Origin: Blattamonas nauphoetae
Taxonomy: Eukaryota > Preaxostyla > Oxymonadida
DNA: 64,000 nt
Assembly (NCBI GenBank): GCA_033064195.1
Contig: JARBJD010000071.1
Span: 1 to 64,000 of the forward strand
Direction: 5' to 3'
Positions within the stretch are counted from its first letter, which is position 1; the number at the start of each line of letters is the position of its first letter. This document shows, piece after piece, positions 55,549 through 64,000 of the stretch. The position numbers and the translations under genes are program-made. The notes beneath the pieces were generated by a model. The model was not told the origin of the DNA. It saw only the letters and a list, made by a program, of their open reading frames with translations, and searched no databases.

Positions 55549-56552
55549 ATGTTTGCGCTGTACCTGCTGTTACAGCCTCTTTCGGCCCTAGTTCATCGAA
55601 AACAAAAATACAATGTTGAAGACTTAATCAAAACTGAGTATGTCGTTCAAATGATTCATCTTCCTCAGTGGAACTGTCTACGAGATCACCAGACCGGAAG
55701 AGCTTCTTGTTTTCAACTTTATGTATGGGGCCAACCTCTCAAAGTATGCTAACTGCTCGGATCAACCGGCAACGTCCATGGCAGTCTCAATCGTTGGTGA
55801 GAACCAGGAATATTGTTGGAACAATGCTCTAAACACCAGTTTCACAACATCTGACCCACCCGAAGGAAAGGGCATCATCCTTACTTGTACGCTCTCTTAT
55901 CTAATCACTTTCGCAGATAATTCCGATTCTGGAAATAAGTTTATGTTTAAGGTGATGTGTGGGAAGGAAAAGTCTGACTGGTCAGCGAATGCTGTAGGAT
56001 TGGAGTACACAGTCTCCATCACTCATCCAGGCGGCTGTGCGAAGGGCGGTGGAGGGGATGGATTTGGCATCGCCTTCTTCATCATTCTCCTCGCTTCCGC
56101 AGTGCTATACTTTGCAATTGGAATTCCTATCTGTGTATGTTGGTTATGATCAAGCAGAAAGATCGTTTTCGTTCTTTGGATGAGATCGAGGACGTCACCG
56201 TTCTCATCATCTTCAACTCTACTTGACATTATTTTATCATCACTCCTACCCTTTTACTTTTTTATCATTGATTTTCATATTTCTCTTCTCCCCAGAAATG
56301 TGGAATGAAGAAATCCGGAAAGGAAATTATCCCATTCGTCAACTTCTGGATTGCCCTGCCTGGTCTCTTTGTGGTTTGTCTTGTTCTCTCTTTGTGATCC
56401 ACATCTTCTCCGGCCTATTGTTTACGTTAATTGTTTCTCAACCTTCATTTCTCGCATCATTCTCAAAACCCGTGTTTCTCCCCTTGCAGGAAGGAGTCAA
56501 GTGCATGTTCAGCCCCTGTTGCAAGAAGAAGGGATACGACGCTGTTTCATAA
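55549..56552 (+). CDS. Cation-dependent mannose-6-phosphate-receptor-like membrane protein (5 exons)
   Basis: Exons are 55549-55637, 55669-55886, 55917-56134, 56296-56373 and 56490-56552. Introns are 31, 30, 161 and 116 nt, giving 221 residues. Order: signal peptide MFALYLLLQPLSALV; lumenal MRH-type lectin domain (residues ~20-160) with paired cysteines, GIILTYNSDSGNKFMFKVMC and a late Cys; one transmembrane helix GIAFFIILLASAVLYFAIGI; and a cytosolic tail. The tail segment EIIPFVNFWIALPGLFVEGV corresponds to the human CD-MPR tail (FPHLAFWQDLGNLVADGC). These receptors carry lysosomal hydrolases from Golgi to endosomes. Whether mannose-6-phosphate itself is bound cannot be told, since key Gln/Arg/Glu/Tyr positions are uncertain. 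Related alternatives are MRL1 and ATG27. Confidence 0.75.
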
Positions 56553-56956
56553 TTCATCGCTTCCAATTGTTGCTATTCACGTCTTATTTTGATCGGTCGC
56601 CCATTCGTACGCCGAGTCTGTCAATCGCCTTTACGAAAAATGACTATTCTATTTACCTGCACTGTTAGACATTTTTATAAATCTTGGAGTGACTTTAAGG
56701 AGAGAATAGAATGGAGATTATGGTCGTCCCATTCTTTATTGTGAAACAGTTGTGGAGTAAAGAATGAGTGAGAATACTCCAGTAAAATCTGTTAAATGAC
56801 CTTCTCAGACTTTGTTTCAAACTCCACCTGAATTTCATCAAACAACTTTAAAGCGATTCCAAAGATGATGAAGTAAGATACCGAAAAAATAACTCCGGTC
56901 AGACCAGTCGGGTGATATTTCTTGAGCGAGAATGTTCATATGCTCAATCAAACAGC

Positions 56957-58004
56957 CTAGAAAACGAAAGAAATGATGGCGATGAGGGCAGCGACAACAG
57001 AAGCAACGCTCTTGGCACCGGCAGCATATGTGATAGGCTGGTCAGTGAATGTGAGGTCGGGGGAGATGACGAGGGTGGCATTGACAGTGCTGCCCTTCAT
57101 GATGGGGCAGTCCTTGAACAGATACTCAACAGCAACAGAGCCAGCAGCGTGGGTCCACTTGAAGGTCTCGCTCTTGTCAAGAATACGTTCGTCGTTGGCT
57201 GTGGCTGGAGCGGCGGTGTCCTTGAGAGTGAGCTTCTGGGTGTAGTTCTCGGGGAGATCGGCTTCAGCTGGAAGGAGGGCGTTGCGGAGAGTGACTGACC
57301 TTGTCCTTTGCGCCGTCTTCCTTCTCTCCTTCTTTGGCGAGAGCTGATTCTCCAGTCAGCTTGCTGTTGTCGGCGGGGGTGAAGGTTGTCTCGCTTGGAG
57401 TATATCCTTCGCAAGTGATGGTGTAAGCTGTTCCAGCGAGGAACTTTCCTTCAGCTGCTGTGGTCACAATGGTGAGATCGACTGTCTGAGCTGTTGCGCC
57501 TTTTGCAATTTTGACGGTGGGACTGATGGATTTATCACCAGCTGTGAACTTGATCGGAATTGCGAGGCCGTCTTCTTCGGTGACTGCGGTTGCGACTGCG
57601 CACTTGAGGGAGTACTTGGTCTTGGTTGTGGCTGTCAGGGTGACTGTGAGGGCTGGGTAGTTGAAGGCGGGGGTGTACTCTGCGGGGGTTGGTTCGTGGT
57701 TTGTGATGGTAATGGTGTATTTTGTTCCGGCGACGAGACTTCTGTCGGCTTTTGCAGCAACAATTGGGATATCAACAGCTGTCGATGTTGTAGCTGTTCC
57801 AGCGAAATTGGCATCGATTGCTACTGCGTCGGCAGCTGTTGGAGGAGTAAATACCACAGCAAGAGTTACATCAGTACCGAGAGATTCCGCAACTGTGCAC
57901 GTGAGTGTCACTTCATCTGCACCTTTTGGAGTTAATGTTACAGTAACAGCAGCATTTGGACTGCGGAAGCTTGAAGCAGAGAGAAGAGCAAAGATGAAGA
58001 ACAT
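56957..58004 (-). pseudogene. Surface-type protein with Ig-like repeats, copy K2 (frameshifted)
   Basis: The N-terminus MFFIFALLSASSFRS is a signal peptide. It is followed by three related ~90-residue beta-rich repeats (VTVTLTPKGADEVTLTCTVA; LTVTLTATTKTKYSLKCAVA; then FLAGTAYTITCEGYTPSETT). The Thr/Ala/Val-rich composition and a C-terminal hydrophobic stretch suggest a cell-surface, possibly GPI-anchored, protein. Relative to copy K1, two bases are missing at about 57295 (GACTGACC versus GACTGTGACC). The frame shifts there, and the last ~115 residues plus the anchor are not reached. An assembly error or a hidden intron is possible. The first ~235 residues are open. Confidence 0.65.
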
Positions 58005-58183
58005 CTTTCTTGTTTTTCTTTGGCCCTTTCTTGAATAATGTGGTGTCCATCAAGTAAAGTTGTGAAAACTAGGTCGATTAATCACTCGTTGGAGTGATGA
58101 AATTCGATCTCAGATGGTAGCGGTTTTTCAAAAAGATGGAGGATCGACCCGATACCCTCACCCACAATCGAGATGCGCAGAAA

Positions 58184-58565
58184 TATGGACACTTTTGATC
58201 GAATTCACCGAAATTTTGACACCTGTCATTTTCACCGAAATATGGACACCTAAATTGGTTTTCAAAACCGAGATTTGGACACCACCGATCAATTGACACC
58301 TCCGGGCCCGGAGGTGTCAATTGATCGGTTTAGCGAATGACAGAAAAAGGTACGAGCAAAAAGAGAAATGTCAAAATTCTACACAAAAAGAGGGCACAAG
58401 ACGAATTTCGATTAGATTGCGAGGGGAAGACGATGTTCAACAGAACGAATGAGATCGTCAAAGAGTCGAGAATTTATGGTCTAAAACGAGGAGAGATGGT
58501 AAAAACAAGAGGAAATTCATACCAGAGAGTCCGGAGCCGGTTCAGAGTCGAGGCAACTGCCTCAT
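58184..58565. repeat. Left arm of large inverted repeat with GTGTC iterations
   Basis: This ~380-bp arm is the inverted counterpart of 59886-60210. Its outer part has irregular repeats of GTGTC(C/A)AWAT spaced ~27-33 bp. Its inner part ends at GAGGCAACTGCCTC, where the fragment of a host-type gene begins. It contains a ~70-bp segment (about 58366-58440) absent from the right arm, bounded by a short GTCAA/GTTCAA similarity. Confidence 0.8.
58285..58328. repeat. Perfect 44-bp palindrome, left
   Basis: Fully self-complementary over 44 bp, centred on GGGCCC between 58306 and 58307. Half-site GGAGGTGTCAATTGATCGG. The identical palindrome occurs at 60060-60103. Confidence 0.95.
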
Positions 58566-59890
58566 CGTCGCTTCTGCAACAACCCAAATGAGATCGTCAA
58601 TTTCGGCTTCCACTCCCGACTCCACTTGTTCTGTGTCGATCTCACACACATCGCCTTCCTCGTCATCCGCATCGGGATCCCGTTCCAACACATTCAGACC
58701 ATATCGCTTTCCAAACTCATCCAAAATCGACAACAGTCCTGCTTCGTTCCCTTCCACTCCCCCGACCCTCCGAAGTTCGAATCCATCGTCCCAGTCCGCT
58801 TTTCTTGCTTTTCGCTGCCTGTGTCCCCACTTCTTTGGCGAAGTCTTTCGAGTTCGTCGTTCTCCTTTGTCCAGCACCAACAATCGCTTCGCCAGTGTTC
58901 TGTCGTGTTCCATGTTTGTCAGCCACTCCACTTCCCATTCTTAGTGCCCACTTTCAACCAAATCGTCCGCTTGCCCTTCCAAGTGCCACGCACGAACTAC
59001 AAATCGGTACAGCGACGATACGCGCTTTTCCAGCTGTGCCCGATCAGACCCCGCCGACCCAAGCACCGATTCGTGGCGCACAACGAACGAGAGGAACGGG
59101 AACGCAGGAGCGAAGACGTTGGCCATGCGAAGTGATTTGAGTTCGTTCTCGTCTTCCTGCGACATTTTTCGCGCAGTCCGAAGGAGGTGGAAGATCAGGC
59201 GCAGCATGTGCTGATGCACGGCTGGCTGTGACAGTCCAATCCGAGGCAGGTCCAGCGATGCCACGAGCGACGACACGATCTGCCCCTTCATCATGTCCAG
59301 TCGGTGTAACGGACGCCGCGCAACAAGATTCCCCAACATCCGCACGTGCTCCCTCACTTCCCCCGCTTTCGCCACCTTGCTCGTCCTCATTGCCATCTCC
59401 ACAAGCTCCCCCACATCTGCGAACGTCGACTCCACCACAATCGACAGGTCGATCGTCCGAGCCGTCACACAATCAGCCAGTGTCTTCCAGCACTGTTCCA
59501 GCAGCCGTGCCACTTCGGGTGAGGTCTGTGTGGAGGACGGGCGAGTGGTAGGCGGAGAGGGCGTGGGGGGAGGAGGGTGGTGTTGGAGAGCGGCTTCGAG
59601 CACAACGCGGACAGAAGGAACGAGGTTCAGATCAACAACCATCTGACGAAGAGACGAGGGGAGATGAGAGGAGAGAATGAGAATGAAATGAACGAAACAG
59701 TGAGAAGTGAAGCAGAAACAAAAAAGGGCGATTTGGGAAGCACACTTCTGGAATGTACGACGTCTCTTTCAAAACCAGTCTGTACCGAAGAGTCAAGCCA
59801 TTCGACAGAATCGACAGTGCAGCTTTTGCTCTCGTCCCACACTCGACCTCCTTCCCATCCAACACTTGCTCGTCGCTAGGCAGCGCGGGC
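58542..59890 (-). pseudogene. Gene fragment between inverted repeats (armadillo-like family C-terminal part)
   Basis: Exon ~59750-59885 encodes SDEQVLDGKEVECGTRAKAA and ends SYIPE. A pyrimidine-rich intron (GTGTGCT...TCGTCAG, ~59643-59749) joins to 58542-59642, starting MVVDLNLVPSVRVVLEAAL. The second exon is one continuous frame except for an in-frame TAA at 58941-58943, between VESGH and EWEVEWLTNMEHDRT. It contains RHESVLGSAGSDRAQLEKRV and WDDGFELRRVGGVEGNEAGL. The closely similar ending WDDGFELRVVGIEVDT occurs in the gene at 63510-64000, which supports family membership. Both ends run directly into the inverted-repeat arms, so the gene is truncated at both sides. Function unknown. Confidence 0.6.
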
Positions 59891-60210
59891 GAGGCAGTTG
59901 CCTCGACTCTGAACCGGCTCCGGACTCTCTGGTATGAATTTCCTCTTGTTTTTACCATCTCTCCTCGTTTTAGACCATAAATTCTCGACTCTTTGACGAT
60001 CTCATTCGTTCTGTTGACATTTCTCTTTTTGCTCGTACCTTTTTCTGTCATTCGCTAAACCGATCAATTGACACCTCCGGGCCCGGAGGTGTCAATTGAT
60101 CGGTGGTGTCCAAATCTCGGTTTTGAAAACCAATTTAGGTGTCCATATTTCGGTGAAAATGACAGGTGTCAAAATTTCGGTGAATTCGATCAAAAGTGTC
60201 CAAAAATCTG
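59886..60210. repeat. Right arm of large inverted repeat
   Basis: Inverted copy of 58184-58565, lacking its ~70-bp internal segment. It includes the second 44-bp palindrome. A further GTGTCC unit continues to about 60240, beyond the end of the clear homology with the left arm. Confidence 0.8.
60060..60103. repeat. Perfect 44-bp palindrome, right
   Basis: Identical to the palindrome at 58285-58328 and lying at the equivalent place in the opposite arm. Centre GGGCCC. Confidence 0.95.
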
Positions 60211-60240
60211 TGCCCCTCCCCACAATCAGTGTCCACCTAT

Positions 60241-61568
60241 ACAGAACCAATGTCTTTCTTTCTCCCAGGAAAGCTTCCCGTCGCCAAAAAGCACACCCAT
60301 ATCCTTTTCGAGTCATGACCGACTTCGTACAAGATCATGAGAAGAAAGTGTCACCATCAAATAACGTTCAACAATACAACTGTCCTATCTCTCTATTTTG
60401 AGCGCATCCATGGACATATAGTGACTTAAAAACTTGTATTTCTTCTTTGTGGAGAGAGAAACTCACCTTTTGTCGAGATTTTCAGCATTTTCTTTTTTTC
60501 ATCTTTTTGCTCTCATCCTTCTTCTTTCTTTCAAACAGAACAAGATCCTTCATCAAAATGAGAAGTTACTTGGTGAATTGCTGTTTGATCACTGATAAAT
60601 TCAAACTTTGAGAAATATAAATCTCGTCCTTTCAGCTGTGGCAATCCGGAATGTATGTCGATTGTATCCTCTTTTCTCATAGTCTCCTTTCCTCATCTCA
60701 TCTGTCAGGCCCTCGTACGGATGGTTCATTGATTTGTAAACATACTCCTGACTGGTTATGGCCTCTTCAACACCCGATGTTACTCACTTTCATTGTCTCG
60801 CCAGTGCCACGTTTTCATTTGGTTTCTTGGTTTATTCTCATCATTCTGTGCTGTAGTTTCAATCATGCGATGTGTCTTATGTAATATTCCTCGTGTTACA
60901 ATCTCGACATTGAAACCAAGTCGTATCTCACTTGGCTTCCAGGTTCTTCCACATCAGAATAACCCCAAATCCGCAATTTTATTGTGTTTCAGATCGAAGT
61001 AATATCGGAGAGAAGATGCACGCATAGATCCAAAGTGAGCCTTCACTCCGCCCATGACATCTCAGAACACACATTAATCAATACGAAATCGCAGAGTTCT
61101 GAAACAACTGCAATGAATTCATTTGCATAATTCTCGTTCGTGGACTCATTCCAATCTTCTCAAACGATCTTAACTCTTTCTCACTCAAATCGCGTTCTCA
61201 GTGATATTTAAGGTGTAAAACAAAATGAAAGTGTGATGATGAATAGTGGAACCAAACTTGTTTGATCAAAGTGTCATCACGAAGGAAGAACGGGACATTA
61301 AGATCATCAAGAGTTTGACGTCATTACTCTCATGCACAGCCGATGATGACCTGTTGGTGACACCGGGTGCCAATCTACTCAGTTTCATCCCTTCAATATT
61401 GTGGGGTCGGGTACTGAAACGAACTAATTGTGAAGTGAATAGGTGAACATGATTCGAGAAGTGTTTGTGTGGAAAGTATTCTGACATTATCGATTTGAAT
61501 CATCTTGTTCCACGTTTAGCGATTCATTGTCTTCATTAGCAACTTCCTCCTAATTATCTTCTTCTTTG
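60241..61568. other. Intergenic region with weak membrane-type frame and duplicated 3' flank
   Basis: The stretch 60651-60884 has an open frame with hydrophobic helices (SWFILIILCCSFNHAMCL), preceded by a GTATGTC...CTCATAG intron-like segment. No domain or reliable exon chain was found. The portion ~61370-61460 is the inverted counterpart of ~37640-37720, the 3' flank of the acidic-tailed gene pair. Confidence 0.35.
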
Positions 61569-62654
61569 TTAGGCTGTTCGACGCTGGTCGTCTTCGAGTT
61601 CCGATAAATATGCATCCGAGGGCAAATCTGAGTAGTCTTCGTATTCATCTGAGGCTTCTGACCGATATTCTTCTTCTTCTTCTCCATCAGACGCTTCCTC
61701 TTCCTCGTCGTACTGTTCATCGTCCGAGTTTGTGATTTCCGATGAGCTCTTCTCTTTGTATTGCCCGCGGATCGCACGCATCTCCGCGGCTTTCTCCACA
61801 TCAATCGGATCTTCGGCATCGGACGAGCATCCATCATCATTTTCATCCGATCTTCGACTGTAGAACTTTTTGAATCGTCTGGACACATATGGCCGGTATT
61901 CATCAGGAAACACCATCAATGGGATCAATTTGGCAGCTATCGGGCGGATAATCAGAGTTTGCTTGGCATAATCCGCGATCGGTTCTTCGTTGTGGAAGGA
62001 GACCATTTCGGCGGCGTCCTCCAGCCCTTCCTCCAGTAAGGGTTGATGGAAGTGGAGCACACGCACACGGCGAATTCTAAGACATACTAATAGCATGTTG
62101 AGATCGGAGAAGAGGAAGTCGTCAGATTCGGTTTGGTCCAAGTGAGCAAGCAGTTTAGGCGCGATGCCCTGTTTGAGAAGGGTGGTCGCCGCCTTGCGGA
62201 ACTTCACGAGAATCCAATGGAGGCATTGTTCACGTGAATTAATGCCTTGGCCATATTGTTTCGGTGTGACAGGCAATGGTTCAAAATCGATCACAAACGT
62301 TGCCCAGTGGGGCTTGATGTTCTTCCAAAGTTTCCGACAACGGTGATCGGAAGTCACCCAGGTGTTGGTAAGACACTGCAGGATTGCAGTGAGAACACCT
62401 CGCCAGAATACATCAGGATTGTTGCGACTTTTTTTCCATTCTTCGATGTATGAAGAGAATTCCCATGAATCCTCCTCCAGTTGGCCTTGAAGATCAGCTT
62501 GAACATATCCAGCTCGACACCAATAATCTTGTTCCACTGTGTATTGTTCCGGTTCATGGATGTATTGTTGGATGGACATCATGAACTCCGCTGCTTGTGT
62601 GACAATGTCCTCGTCAGAACGATATTGAACCAATCGAGTAGTCCTACACAACAT
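61569..62654 (-). CDS. Acidic-tailed protein of unknown function, copy 2
   Basis: A 361-residue intronless paralogue of the gene at 36454-37560, in inverted orientation. The helical part is highly conserved (IQQYIHEPEQYT, FWRGVLTAILQCLTNTWVTS, GLEDAAEMVSFHNEEPIADY). The tail remains acidic (DDEQYDEEEEASDGEEEEEY), but the final basic segment of copy 1 is replaced by an earlier stop after QRRTA. Conservation of the helical part against a freely changing tail suggests that both copies are expressed. Function unknown. Confidence 0.8.
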   Translation of the reverse strand: MLCRTTRLVQYRSDEDIVTQAAEFMMSIQQYIHEPEQYTVEQDYWCRAGYVQADLQGQLEEDSWEFSSYIEEWKKSRNNPDVFWRGVLTAILQCLTNTWVTSDHRCRKLWKNIKPHWATFVIDFEPLPVTPKQYGQGINSREQCLHWILVKFRKAATTLLKQGIAPKLLAHLDQTESDDFLFSDLNMLLVCLRIRRVRVLHFHQPLLEEGLEDAAEMVSFHNEEPIADYAKQTLIIRPIAAKLIPLMVFPDEYRPYVSRRFKKFYSRRSDENDDGCSSDAEDPIDVEKAAEMRAIRGQYKEKSSSEITNSDDEQYDEEEEASDGEEEEEYRSEASDEYEDYSDLPSDAYLSELEDDQRRTA

Positions 62655-63068
62655 AACATATCACAAGGAACATACATTCAATTTGACCAGAGCGTTCAAG
62701 TTTCGATCTCAACCCTTACTCTTGTTTCAGGAGCTCCGTCCGAAAAAAAGTGAATCATTTTTCAGATAATGAGATGTGAATAAGGTGAGTGGGAAATGAA
62801 AAGAAAATCAAGATGGGGGAGAGAGGACGAATGACGAGTGATGAGGGAATTGAAGCTGTTCGGAAAGTGCGTGCTCTGACTGCTGGTGATGTGAAACGAA
62901 TGGCTGCTTTTCGCTTTCGTCGCTGTCCCGATCAATCGGTTTTCTCGTCGCTTTTCCATCATTATTGACATCCAGAGCAAGAAAAGGGAAAACCACGTTG
63001 GGGATGTTCTGTGATCAGGAGAGGAAAAAGGATGTGGTTGAGGCTGAAGAGATCCAGTTGAATGTGTC

Positions 63069-63300
63069 CTGATGTCAACTGTTGTGAAAAAGTTGGTGAG
63101 GCCATTTGAGAAGAGTCGCGATTGGTTCGCTGTTGTGGAAGGAGATCATCTCCCCCACAATTGCAGCAGTACCACCTTCTCCCAGTGTGTCACATCTGAC
63201 AATGCTCTCTGGAGACTTTTGAATCGATCTCTGCGAGTGTCATCCGCTGTCGGAAGGAAGTGCTCCAATCTGAAGATAGGAAAGGAGTTGTCGAGATGGA
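63069..63300 (-). pseudogene. Relic of the SFHNEEPIA-type C-terminal module
   Basis: Minus-strand translation contains AAIVGEMISFHNSEPIATLL, matching EDAAEMVSFHNEEPIADYAK of the acidic-tailed genes. It ends soon after at a stop, and the upstream frame is broken. The remainder of 62755-63068 shows no gene. Confidence 0.4.
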
Positions 63301-63509
63301 AGACAAGATTGGCCGGTTCTGCATTGCTGTGTGGATGAGTTGGGAGGACAGTCAGATGTGGTGCAGGTCGACACGGCCAGTTTCAACACGATCAGCAGAG
63401 ATGAGAAGTGATGAGTCAGAGTGCGGTGAGGAAAGTTCGATCAGACGAGGTGAAGCTTGGCACGTGTGGAAGAGCGAGGAACATATGTTCAACAGACGAC
63501 CAATCGTGA

Positions 63510-64000
63510 TCAGATTTCGTCAGCATTGAATGCGAGTTCGATTCTGAAGTCGGTTGCGAGATCCTGAATTTCTTGATCCGTGTCCACCTCGATCCCCACC
63601 ACTCGCAGTTCGAAGCCATCGTCCCACCCTTCTTCTCTCAAGCGTACTTCTCGTCTCTTTTGTCGATCTCGTTTGTCTTCATTCCATTCTTGTGTTCTGT
63701 TCAGCAAACTCTTGAAGAGATTTCCTGAAGTGGCATCAGTCTCCATCTCGACCATCAGACGCGTTTCCCATTTCACAAGTTCCGACACAATGTCAGCGTC
63801 GTGCTCGTCTGATCGAATTTCCAAGTTTTTGATGTGATGGTGGATCATACAGAGAGAACAGTCGAGGTCAGATTTGTCTTCTTCATCGAAAAAGAAGTTG
63901 TCCGAATTGTGGAAGATGAAGATAATGAATTGTCTGGCTGGCTCGAAAACAGAAACACGAATGAGAGGATAGTGTTCGATGGATGGTTCCTCATCGTACC
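63510..64000 (-). CDS. Armadillo-like family protein, C-terminal part (cut by window end)
   Basis: The minus-strand frame is open from the window edge to a stop at 63510, about 163 residues. Content: YPLIRVSVFEPARQFIIFIF, a Cys pair (DCSLCMIHHHIKNLEIRSDE), a charged NRTQEWNEDKRDRQKRREV helix, then GWDDGFELRVVGIEVDTDQE and a final FRIELAFNADEI. The C-terminal motif is shared with the fragment at 58542-58931. There is no named domain; it is typical of this organism's large helical protein families. The 5' part lies beyond 64000. Confidence 0.7.
   Translation of the reverse strand, partial: YDEEPSIEHYPLIRVSVFEPARQFIIFIFHNSDNFFFDEEDKSDLDCSLCMIHHHIKNLEIRSDEHDADIVSELVKWETRLMVEMETDATSGNLFKSLLNRTQEWNEDKRDRQKRREVRLREEGWDDGFELRVVGIEVDTDQEIQDLATDFRIELAFNADEI

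Noticed and set aside
1-64000. Retroelements, Polinton-like elements, CRISPR arrays, tRNA or rRNA genes
   Set aside because: No reverse transcriptase, integrase, capsid-like, spaced-repeat or structured RNA signal was recognised on either strand by reading alone; a covariance-model tRNA scan was not possible.

Overview
The window reads as nuclear DNA of a protist with a compact, intron-containing genome. Every spliced gene that I could resolve uses very short GT-AG introns, mostly 30-120 nt. Genes are dense on both strands, and many proteins are armadillo-like and low in similarity to anything textbook. From memory, the tandem protein family (N-terminal DCSPFLNW, C-terminal MLRMEGIEDVIE) is characteristic of the oxymonad Blattamonas nauphoetae (Preaxostyla). 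That identification was not searched and is an inference.

Layout. 1-3.5 kb: the 3' end of a Na+/Ca2+-exchanger-type gene, a four-exon leucine-rich-repeat gene and a bacterial-type peroxiredoxin Q. 4.5-23.6 kb: a head-to-tail array on the minus strand of a ~357-residue all-helical family. It holds seven intact copies, one frameshifted copy and one 5'-truncated copy. The spacers are duplicated and carry relics of other genes and minisatellites. 23.8-24.8 kb: a Mutator-like non-autonomous transposon. 24.9-28.7 kb: a calpain-7/PalB-type protease. 28.7-32.3 kb: mostly non-coding, with a long inverted-repeat (foldback) transposon and a G+C-rich island of unknown origin. 32.3-35.1 kb: two outlying members of the array family. 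One is split by a Tc1/mariner-type MITE with a perfect TA target duplication; the other is divergent and keeps an intron.

35.5-40 kb: a truncated copy of a surface-type protein gene, an acidic-tailed protein of unknown function and a three-exon armadillo-like gene. 40.6-44.8 kb: a many-exon protein kinase fused to a charged coiled coil and about twelve C2H2/C2HC zinc-finger-like modules. 45.2-56.6 kb: a polypyrimidine-tract-binding-type four-RRM protein, a 2,433-residue armadillo-like protein in seven exons, a secreted LysM-GH19 chitinase-like enzyme and a cation-dependent mannose-6-phosphate-receptor-like membrane protein. 57-64 kb: a frameshifted second copy of the surface protein and a gene fragment boxed between two large inverted repeats, each containing a perfect 44-bp palindrome. 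A second, inverted copy of the acidic-tailed gene follows, then a gene cut by the window end.

Two themes link the parts. First, local duplication with sequence homogenisation: the array, the surface-protein pair and the acidic-tail pair. Second, small inverted-repeat DNA transposons that sit in or beside these duplicated regions. No retroelement, Polinton, CRISPR array, rRNA or tRNA was recognised.
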